A stretch of 64,000 bases of DNA from Owenia fusiformis (lineage: Eukaryota > Annelida > Polychaeta > Sabellida > Oweniidae): contig CAIIXF020000005.1 of the NCBI GenBank assembly GCA_903813345.2, positions 25,175,375-25,239,374 of the forward strand, given 5' to 3'. The notes beneath the pieces were generated by a model, which was not told the DNA's origin, searched no databases, and saw only the letters and a list, made by a program, of their open reading frames with translations. The translations under genes and the position numbers were made by a program. This document shows positions 1 to 10,278 of the stretch, piece after piece (the stretch's first letter is position 1; every line of letters begins with the position of its first letter).

Positions 1-704
1 TCGTCAAAGTTTACAATGAAATTAAATGCATTTCTACAAATTAAATATATTGTCAATATAGAAAATGTCAATAATTGAAGACCATTTATAACATCCTGAA
101 TGGGTAAATACAAAATCAGAAAATAATTGAAACAAAACAGATGACTAATGTAAAATGTTTCATATATTTATTCATGTTTGATGTCATAAACAGTAAGCAC
201 CAATAATATCTAATAAAGAATATATCATGGAAATATCAGCAATTTTTATACAATATAAACTTTACAGTATTTACTGTTACCCTTCTTAATTTAGAGCTTG
301 TTTTAATTTGGTGAATTTGTTCGCCAATTTTTGCTGAATTTGCCAAATTAAGAAGAGTAACAGTATACAGCATATGGTAGTTTTGTGGTGTAAATAGAAA
401 ATAGGCCTACAATTCTTTTGTCACACAAAGGGCAAATTTTTTTAATATATTTTATATTAGAATTATATTAGAAAAACTGATAACAAATATTTTTGATTTC
501 TATCCTTAAGCTGTATATATATTCTTTCCAACCAGTTGGTGATTTAGAATATATAATATATATAATTATGTCAGTTGGTGACACCATGGCAATACCTTTT
601 AACATACATATACAAGAATGCTACACTAAAACATCAATTAACACATTTAAAAGCTTAAATTACAATATATGTAAGGATCTCTTTTATATATAAAGACATA
701 ATAA
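1..704. other. Non-coding flank upstream of the LTR element
   Basis: AT-rich sequence without a supportable gene. The only structure seen is a hairpin at 271-366, listed separately. The last bases before the LTR read AATAA and do not match the bases that follow the other LTR. Confidence 0.6.
271..366. repeat. Hairpin (MITE-like inverted repeat)
   Basis: A 21-bp left arm ending in CTTCTTAATTT is repeated as its reverse complement at the right end with one mismatch. The roughly 50-bp loop contains further AATTTG motifs. This looks like a short foldback MITE. I could not identify a target-site duplication. Confidence 0.6.
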
Positions 705-2067
705 TGTGACGACCTGGGGTAATAATTAAACAATAACAATAAATGGGAACGGATTTAATTAAAACAAAATCAAAGGTCGTCAGTGGATGGGGGAAAATAC
801 AAAAATAGCAATTGGTAGCGTGATAACAACAACAATAAATGGTAGTGTGGAACTGGGTAAAATAGAATGAAAAAGGTGAATTTAAACAAATGGCAGCGTG
901 GAAGTTAAATGAATTGAGGTGTGTCTAAGATGAAGGTAATCTTGTGTGAACGGGGGTTAAAGTTGAATGGATATGAGGTGTACTGATAAACACAACTGTA
1001 TAAAACTATATAGTAATAAATCAAGAAACAAATCAAGTAAGCTTTAACAGATCTATTTGAATAAAATAAACAAAGTTCAAAATACAATTACGTTATACTA
1101 AGCACAAATACAATATGATAAAAGTTAAAAGTCAGGCACTAGATTAATTAAAAGTGGCTTACCCATTGTTCGTCTACATGTGTCCTTGTTGAAGCCATAG
1201 TATAGAATATCCAAAAGTAAAGCGATCCAAAGTGTTGTCCAAAAGTAAAATACTGTTAAGATTTCCAAGTTAAATACTGTTAAAATTTCAAAGTATAAGT
1301 TAGAATAAAAGTTCAGATGATTCAAAATGACAGAGTCCAAAAGGTTGCAGTTGATGTTGGCTGTTCCAGGTCTTGACGAAAAGTGTAATGGCTTCAACAA
1401 AATCAGACAGATATACCACTTTTTACCAATCTAGTGTGGTACCTGGCCCTGGGACCAGACACCAAACAAAGAGATGATTCTTCTAACTAAGGATTATCTA
1501 AGAATCATCCCTTTGATCCTGGGGGATAATCTAAATCTAATGACTACTAGGGTACTACACTCCAGACTAAGACTAATCGCCTATTCAAAGTTTTGAATAG
1601 GGCCAAATTTAAAGTAATAAAAGTGCGTGCGCACCTGCACTGAGTGTGCCACTATGATAATACAGGGGTTGTAATCCCAAACTAAATTCAGGAAATGGTT
1701 AAACGAAATTACTAAATAAAACAAATACAAATTGACTTAAAAAAGTACATTCTTATCGGCAACATATTGCCATACAAAATACAAATGATACAATAATACA
1801 AAATATTGATTTAATAAGTGAAATATTGTAAAGGCCATAACGAAAATACTGGAAAAGTAAAATACTTGATTCCGCCATTTTCAATATGGCCGTATAAACA
1901 AAACACGAAGGAAAATATGAAAGTTACTGGAATTTCTCAAAATACAAGGTAAATATATACACTAGACTAACTCTAACTAATATAATATACAATCGGAAGG
2001 GATAATCTGACGCCCGGCGATCGGAAAAGATCGAGGGTTTACCACCTTTTGATCGCCGGTCGTCACA
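705..2067 (-). repeat. 3' LTR of the gypsy element
   Basis: 1363 bp, bounded by the 10-bp inverted terminal motif TGTGACGACC/GGTCGTCACA. It matches 10279-11641 throughout as far as I could read. It holds only short spurious ORFs, which are duplicated in the other LTR. Confidence 0.96.
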
Positions 2068-2081
2068 TCACTCCCCCCTTA
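2068..2081 (-). other. Polypurine tract
   Basis: On the minus strand AAGGGGGGAGTGA lies directly upstream of the 3' LTR. This is the position and composition expected of a plus-strand priming site in LTR elements. Confidence 0.75.
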
Positions 2082-2177
2082 AAAATAGGTTCGACCCGAA
2101 CCTAAAAAAAACAAATGTGGAGTCTATTGACTCAAAATGTCCATCAAATAAATGCCTCATTGGCAGTGTTAATTGCA

Positions 2178-2945
2178 TCAAAACTCATCCATGGAGTCAT
2201 GGGCTGTAAATATGAAGTGATCCTCACCCTCAGCAGGCGCTTCAGACACCCTCTCCCCCTGACTTAGTTTATATCTAGCTAACTCATCAGGGGAAAGGGC
2301 GCCCACTACCTGCTCGGGTAAGGCCACCTGCAGACTCATCAAAGGCAGGATTTCCCTCTCTGATGTTCCCTCCTTGACGGCAGTACTCCTCTTCTTCTTC
2401 CTCCTCCGCCTCTTCTTTGCGGGCCCACACACCAGGAGGTGGGAGTCGCCTTTCACCTGGGTAAGGGAATCTTCAGATCTAGGAGTTGGGGACGTCCCAG
2501 GAGATTGGGCAAGGTTGCCCTCAAACTGGTGAAGGAGCTCACCAGTGAGGACACCTCTCTCCTGGACGACAACCTTCCTCTGGGGGAGTGTGACAGTAAC
2601 TGACACAGGGGTCTGAGTAGTTGGGGCCGGGGGCTCAGCCAGGTGTGCCGCCCGGACTACTGCTGTGGGTTCTGCCTCAGTAGTTGTCTCCGCTGGAGAT
2701 TCAGCCTCATCGATGGATCCTGGGGAGTCAGCCCTAGTAGTTGGGACCGGGGGCTCAGCCAAGCGTACCACCCGGACTACTGGAGACTGTTGGAGTTGGG
2801 GACGCTTCCTCATCATTTTGACCTTGGCCCTGCAGATTTTCACATGGGCCTTGAACTCCTTCCAGCTGCGGAACTTCTCCTCGCAAGTAATGGCTCCTCT
2901 TCCATTGGGGCGTATGATGGTGGTCCTGCATTCCTGAAAGAACAA
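2178..2945 (-). CDS. Extra ORF3 of the gypsy element (unknown protein)
   Basis: A 255-aa ORF between pol and the 3' LTR, on the same strand as gag and pol. The N-terminus has a CEEKF...H...C arrangement (about residues 21-38) that resembles a single C2H2/C2HC finger. The middle is rich in Pro, Thr and Glu and carries a repeated block (AEPPxPTT, about residues 63-113). A strongly basic run (KKRRRRKKKR, about 177-186) could be a nuclear localisation signal, followed by an acidic tail. No signal peptide or membrane segment is visible, so it does not look like an envelope. A 77-aa ORF overlaps its start at 2755-2988. Function unknown; an accessory nucleic-acid-binding protein is one guess. Confidence 0.65.
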   Translation of the reverse strand: MFFQECRTTIIRPNGRGAITCEEKFRSWKEFKAHVKICRAKVKMMRKRPQLQQSPVVRVVRLAEPPVPTTRADSPGSIDEAESPAETTTEAEPTAVVRAAHLAEPPAPTTQTPVSVTVTLPQRKVVVQERGVLTGELLHQFEGNLAQSPGTSPTPRSEDSLTQVKGDSHLLVCGPAKKRRRRKKKRSTAVKEGTSEREILPLMSLQVALPEQVVGALSPDELARYKLSQGERVSEAPAEGEDHFIFTAHDSMDEF

Positions 2946-3005
2946 AATGGGGAAGGGATGGTGAGGGTTTGAGGGTGACTATGGGCACATATTAAAACAA
3001 TATTA

Positions 3006-6000
3006 TTAACATGTTATGGAGTACACCTCATACCCATCTAACCAGGATGGTACCTTTGCCTGACGGGAGGGTCGTTTACTGTGATTGGGATTTGAGGGAC
3101 CTTGGGCATTTATTTGTGTATCATCCTCAGGGGTCAAATTTGGAACATCAGAATGAAACTCAGGGGGTGTCTCTCCAAGAAAAGGCTTCAAACGATTGCA
3201 ATGGACAACCTTTTCTTTTCCTTTAATTTCCAACATGTACCGTAGATCATCAAGTTTTAAAAGAACCTTGAAGGGGCCATGCCAATGATTGGCGAATTTG
3301 GGGGTCTGACCTGTCTTGGCTAGGGGAATGTGTAACCAGACCAGATCGTTCTCATGGTACTCCACCAAGTTAGCCTTTAAATCGTATTGCCTCTTTTGGT
3401 TATTACTTGACAGAGAAATATGATTACGGGCAGTTTCGTGGACAACAACCAACCTTTCCTTGAGGTTTTGACAGTAGGTGGTTGCGGCACTGTCTTGGGG
3501 GACATTGTTACAACTATGGGGTGGCCGACCAAGCACCAGATCTGCTGCAATATGTGGGCGACGACCAAACATCAACTCAGAGGGAGCAAATTTGGTCGTT
3601 TCATGTACAGCAGATCGGAGGGCAGATGCAACAAAAGGAAGGAACTGGGGCCAATCTCGGTGATGGCTTGAAACAAGTTTGGCAAGCATTGATTCAATTG
3701 TCCGGTTAGCTCGTTCGACAAGCCCATCAGACTGGGGATGATAAGGGGTGGTTCGTGTCTTGTTGATTTCAAAAATACGACAAACCTCCTGGAACAGTCG
3801 AGACTCAAATTGGGCACCTTGATCAGAATGAAGCTGTAATGGGGCACCATAGCGGCAGAAAAACTCAGTGATCAAGGCATTGGCGACTGTGGCTGCTTCT
3901 TGATTTGGCATGGGAAGGATTTCAGGGAATTTTGTAAAATAATCCTCAATGACTAAGACATATTTGAAACCCTCCTCAGACTGGGGCAAAGGGCCTAAAA
4001 TATCAATCCCTATACGTTCGAGTGGGGCACCAACATTATATTGTTTCATTGGGGCTTTGACACGAGTACCTGGACTTTTCCTCCTTTGACACTCTTTGCA
4101 TTCTGCCACCCATTTAGCCACATCCCCTTTGAACCCAACCCAATAATATCGAGGTCGAAGCCGATTAATTGTTTTAGCCACCCCAAGGTGACCAGTATCA
4201 AGGGAATTGTGGAGGTGGGTTAACACTTGGGACCGAAGGGACTTTGGGACTAGGATTTGCCATTCCACCAAGTTTGTATCAGAATGCACCCACTTCCTAT
4301 AGATTACTCCATTCTCTAACTTATACCTATCCCATTGGGACCAGTACTGTTTGAGGAGAGGAGACCGATCAGAAATAGTTTGCCAATCTGGCCGCTTTCC
4401 CTCTTCTAACCAGGTGAATAGTTTGGACATTTCGGGGTCTTGGTGCAAAACATCTTTCATTCCTTTCTCGGTCAAATTTGGTGCCCAGTGGCAACCAGAA
4501 ACAGGATTGGAACAATCATCAGGTTTATCCATTCCCGGACTGACAATCCGAACAGAGGGGGTGGATATCAGATCAATGTCAAAGCTGACACAGTTAACAA
4601 CAGGGCCATCATTGGAGTCCTCATCAGTTTGGCTGCTGAGAGGGGGTGTGCGTCCAAGAGCAACCTGTCTGTCACAATAGCGGCAGTCAATACATGGGAC
4701 TCGGGACAAGGCATCAGCATTGAGGTGCTTCCTACCTGCCCGATGGGAAATGGTAAAGTCATACTGACTCAAGTATTCAAGCCAGCGGGCCAGCTGTCCT
4801 TCAGGGTTCTTGAATCGGAAGAGCCATGTAAGGGCACTGTGGTCGGTTCGGATGGTAAAAGGGTTCCCATAGAGGTAGTGGTGAAAGTGTTTTACTGCCT
4901 TGACAATAGCCAGTAACTCCAGCCGGGTAGCACAATAGTTCCTCTCACATTTAGAGTGGGTCTTACTGAAATTTTGGACTACTCTTTCCTCACCATCTAC
5001 TATTTGGGATAGCACCGCACCAGATCGACAAGCACTGGCGTCAGTGTCAAGGATCAATGGTTTCGTCACATCAGGGTAATCCAAGGTGGCAGAGTTTAGG
5101 AACAATCTCTTCAGCTCCTTAAGAGCCTCTTCACACTTGGGGGTCCAACGAAAAACAGCTCCTTTGTCTGTCAAACGGACAAGGGGCTCTGAGATGCCAG
5201 CAAAATTGGGAATAAATTTCCTGTAATAGGAGCAATGACCAAGAAAAGCTCGCACCTGTCGGACGGTTTTGGGGGTAGACCAGTCGCGAACAGCAGCGAA
5301 TTTTTCGGGGTCTATAGAAATACCTTGCTCAGAAACAACATGTCCAAGGTAGCAAACCTCAGATTGGAATAGATGGCACTTCTTAGGTGACAATTTCAAG
5401 TTGGCATCTTTCAGTTTTGCAAAAACTTTAGACAATCGGTCAAGATGTTCTTCTACAGTTGAACTAAAGATTATTATATCATCGAGGTAGACAAGACAAC
5501 AATCAGTGTTCAAACCGGATAGAACGACATTCATCAGACGTTGGAAGGTTGCAGGGGCATTTGACAAACCAAAGGGCATCACGGTAAACTCATAGAGTCC
5601 CCATTTGGTGGAGAAGGCCGTTTTCGCTGAGTCAGCATCATTCATAGCTACCTGCCAGTAGCCACTAGCCAAGTCAAGGGTACTGAAGTATTTAGAACCC
5701 TTTAAACTGTCCAAGGTATCGTCTATCCTTGGCAGAGGATAGGCGTCCTTTACAGTTACTTGATTGAGCTGACGATAGTCAACACAAAAACGGAGTGATC
5801 CATCTTTCTTGGGGACAAGTACAATTGGGGAAGCCCAAGGTCCATTGGAGGGCCGGGCAATACCTTTTTCAAGGAGCTCCTCAACAATTTGTCGACCTTC
5901 ACGCTCTTTGGAGTAGGGCAACCTTCTGGGAGGTTGCCGGATGGGTTTGGCATCCCCTGTGTCTATCTCATGCTGAACCTTGTCTGTCCGACCAATGTCG

Positions 6001-7175
6001 AACTTAGACTGGGCAAAAAGGTCTGCATTTTCTCGAAGGAATGTCTTCAACAATCCCTTCTCAGTTGAAGTCAAGGATTTACCACTTTCAGAAAACAAGT
6101 CATTTAAGTAGTCAGGTAAACAGTTTGGTTCACTAACGTTTACGAAGGGGAAACAGTCAACATCCCTTTGTTTATGGAGCACATCATCATCACTCTCTTC
6201 AGCAATAACACCGAGGCGAATTGGGTCAGGGTCCTTGTGTAGCAGTTTGGGGCAAATAACAGGGTCAACCGGGTCAAAGGTCAATGGAGTTGCTTCCTGC
6301 AACTCCTTCAGGTGGTTGACAACCATTAAATCAACAAATTCATCACTGCTATCAGTCAGGGGAACATCAGCCTCAGAGGTTTCACAAGGGTCTGGACGAG
6401 GGGAAATAGAATTCACTTCACATTGGTTTTCTGACAGATCCTCTGGGAGAGGGGGCAAAGGATCAAAGATCGGTTCCCCAGAGGCAATAGGCATGTTTTT
6501 ATACAAAGTCATGGGTTGGAGGCCAAGGTTGGCAATCCTTATGGGAATAAAGGGGTTGCGGGGACTAACCACAGCTTTGGCTATCATGAGATTACTCAAA
6601 CTGGGGATTGGATTTGGCCTTTGGGAGACGAGCAATGGAGTGTCACCCCATTCACATTCAGTCCGCCCAGGGACGATCATCTCACTATGGGGAGGCACTG
6701 TGATGGTTTCCTCCATCAACAGTTTACAAGAGGGGGACAAGGTGTTTTCAAACACACATTCAAAAATATCACCATTTAACTTCAAAGTTCCCTCTTTCAC
6801 ATTCATTATTCCACAGTTTTCTTCCAAAAAGTCAAATCCCAGGATAGCTGAGCAGGACAGTTTACTGACAAGAAAGAGGTGTGAAAATTTGGTGTCACCA
6901 ATTTTGAATTCTTGCTTTACTCTCCCCAGAATTGAAGATTGGCTTCCATCAGCCAGGGTAACACTTGAGCCTGGTGCGTTTGGGGCCGGGACACTAAAAC
7001 GATGTCCTAAACATTTTGCAGTCTGTTCAGAAAGTAGACTCACTTGAGCACCAGAGTCAATTAAAGCTGGGATGGAAAGACATGGGAAATTCAATTCAAG
7101 GCAGAGGCCATTGTAGCCACTTTGGATTTTAAAACTGGTGGGCCTTTGTGGCTGGGATGCTGAATCGAGGCCCAC
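3006..7175 (-). CDS. pol: Gypsy pol polyprotein
   Basis: A 1389-aa ORF, open throughout. Domains in order: retropepsin-like aspartic protease near the N-terminus (DSGA at about residue 41), reverse transcriptase (about 400-640, YLDD catalytic box), RNase H (about 700-830), H2C2 zinc-binding segment and integrase core (about 1000-1240), then a GPY/F-like C-terminal module. It provides cleavage of the polyprotein, cDNA synthesis and chromosomal insertion. It lies in a different frame from gag, a few bases beyond the gag stop, an arrangement for which this family commonly uses frameshifting or reinitiation. Confidence 0.96.
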   Translation of the reverse strand: MGLDSASQPQRPTSFKIQSGYNGLCLELNFPCLSIPALIDSGAQVSLLSEQTAKCLGHRFSVPAPNAPGSSVTLADGSQSSILGRVKQEFKIGDTKFSHLFLVSKLSCSAILGFDFLEENCGIMNVKEGTLKLNGDIFECVFENTLSPSCKLLMEETITVPPHSEMIVPGRTECEWGDTPLLVSQRPNPIPSLSNLMIAKAVVSPRNPFIPIRIANLGLQPMTLYKNMPIASGEPIFDPLPPLPEDLSENQCEVNSISPRPDPCETSEADVPLTDSSDEFVDLMVVNHLKELQEATPLTFDPVDPVICPKLLHKDPDPIRLGVIAEESDDDVLHKQRDVDCFPFVNVSEPNCLPDYLNDLFSESGKSLTSTEKGLLKTFLRENADLFAQSKFDIGRTDKVQHEIDTGDAKPIRQPPRRLPYSKEREGRQIVEELLEKGIARPSNGPWASPIVLVPKKDGSLRFCVDYRQLNQVTVKDAYPLPRIDDTLDSLKGSKYFSTLDLASGYWQVAMNDADSAKTAFSTKWGLYEFTVMPFGLSNAPATFQRLMNVVLSGLNTDCCLVYLDDIIIFSSTVEEHLDRLSKVFAKLKDANLKLSPKKCHLFQSEVCYLGHVVSEQGISIDPEKFAAVRDWSTPKTVRQVRAFLGHCSYYRKFIPNFAGISEPLVRLTDKGAVFRWTPKCEEALKELKRLFLNSATLDYPDVTKPLILDTDASACRSGAVLSQIVDGEERVVQNFSKTHSKCERNYCATRLELLAIVKAVKHFHHYLYGNPFTIRTDHSALTWLFRFKNPEGQLARWLEYLSQYDFTISHRAGRKHLNADALSRVPCIDCRYCDRQVALGRTPPLSSQTDEDSNDGPVVNCVSFDIDLISTPSVRIVSPGMDKPDDCSNPVSGCHWAPNLTEKGMKDVLHQDPEMSKLFTWLEEGKRPDWQTISDRSPLLKQYWSQWDRYKLENGVIYRKWVHSDTNLVEWQILVPKSLRSQVLTHLHNSLDTGHLGVAKTINRLRPRYYWVGFKGDVAKWVAECKECQRRKSPGTRVKAPMKQYNVGAPLERIGIDILGPLPQSEEGFKYVLVIEDYFTKFPEILPMPNQEAATVANALITEFFCRYGAPLQLHSDQGAQFESRLFQEVCRIFEINKTRTTPYHPQSDGLVERANRTIESMLAKLVSSHHRDWPQFLPFVASALRSAVHETTKFAPSELMFGRRPHIAADLVLGRPPHSCNNVPQDSAATTYCQNLKERLVVVHETARNHISLSSNNQKRQYDLKANLVEYHENDLVWLHIPLAKTGQTPKFANHWHGPFKVLLKLDDLRYMLEIKGKEKVVHCNRLKPFLGETPPEFHSDVPNLTPEDDTQINAQGPSNPNHSKRPSRQAKVPSWLDGYEVYSITC

Positions 7176-7189
7176 CGACTCAGCACATT

Positions 7190-10144
7190 TTAGTTTCCCG
7201 ACTTTGATGGGGACTTGGCCTTCAGGGCAGGGCAGTCAGAGACTCGGTGGCCATCTTCGCCACATTTGAAACAGACCCGGGCTCCTGGGACTTTTGAATT
7301 GGGATGTCTGTGCAGGCAATCAAAAATACTGTGTTCCCGAGTATCACATATTTTGCAATAAACCGTACGTCGGGGCTTTGAAGTAGGACGTCTGTCTACA
7401 TTGGCCTTAATAGTCTCAGACAGGGATTGGAGGGTCTCCATCTGGGACTTCTGGCTCTCCAACAATTTGGAGAACTCGGAAATCAAACCAGACGGGGACT
7501 CAGTGGGCAGTGATTGTACAGGTGTTTTGGCAACTCGGAGCTCTGGGTCAGTCGTGACTTGTAACCGCTGCTTACGTCCCTTGAAAAAGGACTCGTACTG
7601 CAGGGCCATGGTCAGGGCTTCATTGAGTGACTTGGGGCTGGAAAAGGACAGTTTGGCCTCCAAGTCGACATCATTCAGGGAATCTATGAAGGCCTGTTTG
7701 GCCTGATTTTCTATCCCCGATTTTGGCATTCCCATATTGCCATATGCCTTACGAGAGAGCTTGCGAATATCGTGAGCCAGCTTCTCAAGGGGTTCATTTG
7801 GTTGTCGGAGCCTGTGTTTCAATAGGGCCCTGGCATTATCACTTTGCTGAGGGGGTTCGTAATTCATTTGCAGGGCATTGATGATAGAGTCGAGGCTGGG
7901 ATCTACCTCATCTTCAATGTCATCAAGAATGTTTGCAGCCTCCCCCTCCAGACTTCTAATTAAATAAATTGCAGCCTGGCCATTGTCCCACCTGTTATTG
8001 CGCGCCACTAATCTAAATTGGGTGAGAAATGCAGATAAACTGCATTTCCCATCAAATTTGGGAGCCCTCATTCCCCGTGTCTTTTTTGGTTTAGGAGCGG
8101 GTTCATATACTGAGACTTTTGACACACTCTCCCCAGAAGAAGTATCCCATAACTTAGGAAGCGCAGTGGACCGCTTTGTGGATTTTTTGGCCCTAAGTAG
8201 GGAATCTGCCTTACCCCAGGGGTCACTGAGAATGTTGGACTCCGCTGTTTCATAAACATCAGAAGGTGCAGTCTCATAATGAGAGGACCGGCAAGGAAGT
8301 GAGCTTCGTTTTGGTTTACTTCTGGGACGAGAATCATAAGGAGAAGTATGGAGGCTTCTGTTCAAGGAATGCTGCTCTAACACCCAAGACATGGTATCAG
8401 ATCCCTTCCCATAAGAAAGTTGACTCCCTTCTGAACCTCTCTTAAATGGACTTGGACCCTTCCTTTTGACATGTCTAATAGAGGGCTTAGAAGTTAGAGC
8501 TTGGGAGTAGTCTACCCTCAAATTTGTATCTCGGCGATGCGTGGGGCACGGAGGAGCTGATGAGAGCTCACTCAGTGTATGCTTGTTTGCATAATTCCTG
8601 GGTTGTTGGGGCACTTGGAACTGGTCACCCCATGAATTTGCCCTTCGTGGGATTTTTCGGAAAGTGGGAGCTCTTGCGAGCTCACCACATGGATGTTTCT
8701 CCCCAGGATACATTGAACCCAGGGGAGCTTGGGAAGGCTCACCCTGTGAAATTTCCCCTTTAAAATGCTTTTGACTTAGGGGAGCTTGGGAAGGCTCACC
8801 CCACGGATTTGTCCCCCCTGGGTGTTTTTGGAAAGTGGGAATTCTTGCGAGCTCACCACTTGGATGCTTCCTCCCAGGATGCATCGAACCCAGGGGAGCT
8901 TGGAAAGGCTCACCCTGCGAAAATGTTCCCTTAAAATGCTCTTGGCCTAGGGGAGCTTGAGAAGGCTCACCCCATGAATTGGCTTCCCCTGGGTATGTTT
9001 GAGAACGGGAAGCTCTTTCGAGCTCACCACGGGGGTATTTCTCCCATATATACCTAGAAACGAGGGGAGCTTGGGAAGGCTCACCCTGCGATGATTCCCT
9101 CTTTAAACGCCCTTGGCTTAGGGGAGCTTGAGAAGGCTCACCCCATGAATTGGCTTCCCCTGGGTATGTTTGAGAACGGGGAGCTCTTTCGAGCTCACCA
9201 CGGGGGTATTTCTCCCCAGTATACCTAGAAACGAGGGGAGCTTGGGAAGGCTCACCCTGTGATGATTCCCTTTTTAAACGCCCTTGACTTAGGGGAGCTT
9301 GAGAAGGCTCACCCCATGAATTGGCTTTCCCTGGGTATGTTTGAGAACGGGGAGCTCTTTCGAGCTCACCACGGGGGTATTTCTCCCCAGTATACCTAGA
9401 AACGAGGGGAGCTTGGGAAGGCTCACCCTGTGATGATTCCCTTTTTAAACGCCCTTGACTTAGGGGAGCTTGAGAAGGCTCACCCCATGAATTGGCTTTC
9501 CCTGGGTATGTTTGAGAACGGGGAGCTCTTTCGAGCTCACCACGGGGGTATTTTTCCCCAGTATACCTAGAAACGAGGGGAGCTTGGGAAGGCTCACCCT
9601 GTGATGATTCCCTCTTTAAACGCCCTTGGCTTAGGGGAGCTTGAGAAGGCTCACCCCATGGATTGGCTTCCCCTGGGTATGTTTGAGAACGGGGAGCTCT
9701 TTCGAGCTCACCACGGGGGTATTTCTCCCCAGTATACCTAGAAACGAGGGGAGCTTGGGAAGGCTCACCCACTGTAGAATTCTCCCAAACAGGTGTAGAA
9801 AAGGGATTATTCCATGAATCAATAGGGGGGGGAAACATCGAAGGACTTTGCCAAAGCGTTTGATCAGTTTTAAAGTTTTTCATAAAGTAACTAGGTGAGG
9901 CAGGTCTCGGTGGTTTGGGCGATACACCAGGCTTCGAACGCTGGGCCCTGCGCTCAGAATGCCTAGATATATCTGGCCAGGATAAAGTATCTGCCATGGC
10001 AAATTTCTTGTCCTGGTCATCAAGGGTACGATGACCTGGGACAATTTCAGGGTCGTTAAATGAATAATCTGACCTAGACGTGGGTAATGGGACTTGCTGG
10101 GCTTCCTTAAATAAATCCATAGTGTCAGACATTTTAATTACCAC
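7190..10144 (-). CDS. gag: Gypsy gag with tandem-repeat N-terminal half
   Basis: A 984-aa ORF. The C-terminal third looks like a retrotransposon capsid (about residues 690-860), followed by a CCHC zinc knuckle (CFKCGEDGHRVSDC, near residue 960) and an upstream Cys/His cluster. The N-terminal half is unusual: a Gly-Glu-Pro-Ser-Gln-Ala-Pro-rich repeat of about 57 aa, in several nearly identical copies and some older ones. Typical gypsy gags are 300-500 aa, so this one is about double length because of the repeat region. The capsid and nucleocapsid parts would package element RNA into cytoplasmic particles; the role of the repeat is unknown. Confidence 0.92.
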   Translation of the reverse strand: MVIKMSDTMDLFKEAQQVPLPTSRSDYSFNDPEIVPGHRTLDDQDKKFAMADTLSWPDISRHSERRAQRSKPGVSPKPPRPASPSYFMKNFKTDQTLWQSPSMFPPPIDSWNNPFSTPVWENSTVGEPSQAPLVSRYTGEKYPRGELERAPRSQTYPGEANPWGEPSQAPLSQGRLKRESSQGEPSQAPLVSRYTGEKYPRGELERAPRSQTYPGKANSWGEPSQAPLSQGRLKRESSQGEPSQAPLVSRYTGEKYPRGELERAPRSQTYPGKANSWGEPSQAPLSQGRLKRESSQGEPSQAPLVSRYTGEKYPRGELERAPRSQTYPGEANSWGEPSQAPLSQGRLKRESSQGEPSQAPLVSRYIWEKYPRGELERASRSQTYPGEANSWGEPSQAPLGQEHFKGTFSQGEPFQAPLGSMHPGRKHPSGELARIPTFQKHPGGTNPWGEPSQAPLSQKHFKGEISQGEPSQAPLGSMYPGEKHPCGELARAPTFRKIPRRANSWGDQFQVPQQPRNYANKHTLSELSSAPPCPTHRRDTNLRVDYSQALTSKPSIRHVKRKGPSPFKRGSEGSQLSYGKGSDTMSWVLEQHSLNRSLHTSPYDSRPRSKPKRSSLPCRSSHYETAPSDVYETAESNILSDPWGKADSLLRAKKSTKRSTALPKLWDTSSGESVSKVSVYEPAPKPKKTRGMRAPKFDGKCSLSAFLTQFRLVARNNRWDNGQAAIYLIRSLEGEAANILDDIEDEVDPSLDSIINALQMNYEPPQQSDNARALLKHRLRQPNEPLEKLAHDIRKLSRKAYGNMGMPKSGIENQAKQAFIDSLNDVDLEAKLSFSSPKSLNEALTMALQYESFFKGRKQRLQVTTDPELRVAKTPVQSLPTESPSGLISEFSKLLESQKSQMETLQSLSETIKANVDRRPTSKPRRTVYCKICDTREHSIFDCLHRHPNSKVPGARVCFKCGEDGHRVSDCPALKAKSPSKSGN
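8600..9770 (-). repeat. 171-bp coding tandem repeat within gag
   Basis: The motif GGGGAGCTTGGGAAGGCTCA recurs at about 171-bp spacing between roughly 9060 and 9750 in near-identical copies, with more diverged copies from 8600 to 9060. The unit is a multiple of three and stays in frame. The copies nearest the N-terminus are the most alike, which suggests recent expansion or conversion. Confidence 0.9.
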
Positions 10145-10262
10145 TGGGCATGTATTTGTGTTAAAAATGTTAGAAACAAAGAAACAAATAAAGCTAAAAG
10201 ATCACACTAAAATAAAAATAAAATTTGAGGCATGTGTCAACACTTTTAAAGTATTATATACC

Positions 10263-10276
10263 ACCACCTGGCACCA
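10263..10276 (-). other. Primer-binding site
   Basis: Two bases inside the 5' LTR the minus strand reads TGGTGCCAGGTGG. This is the position and TGG start expected for annealing to a tRNA 3' CCA end. I cannot name the tRNA with confidence. Confidence 0.75.
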
Positions 10277-10278
10277 TT

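Noticed and set aside
905-1400. ORFs of 60 and 91 aa, repeated exactly at 10479-10974
   Set aside because: They lie inside the LTRs and are identical only because the LTRs are; there is no protein-family signal.
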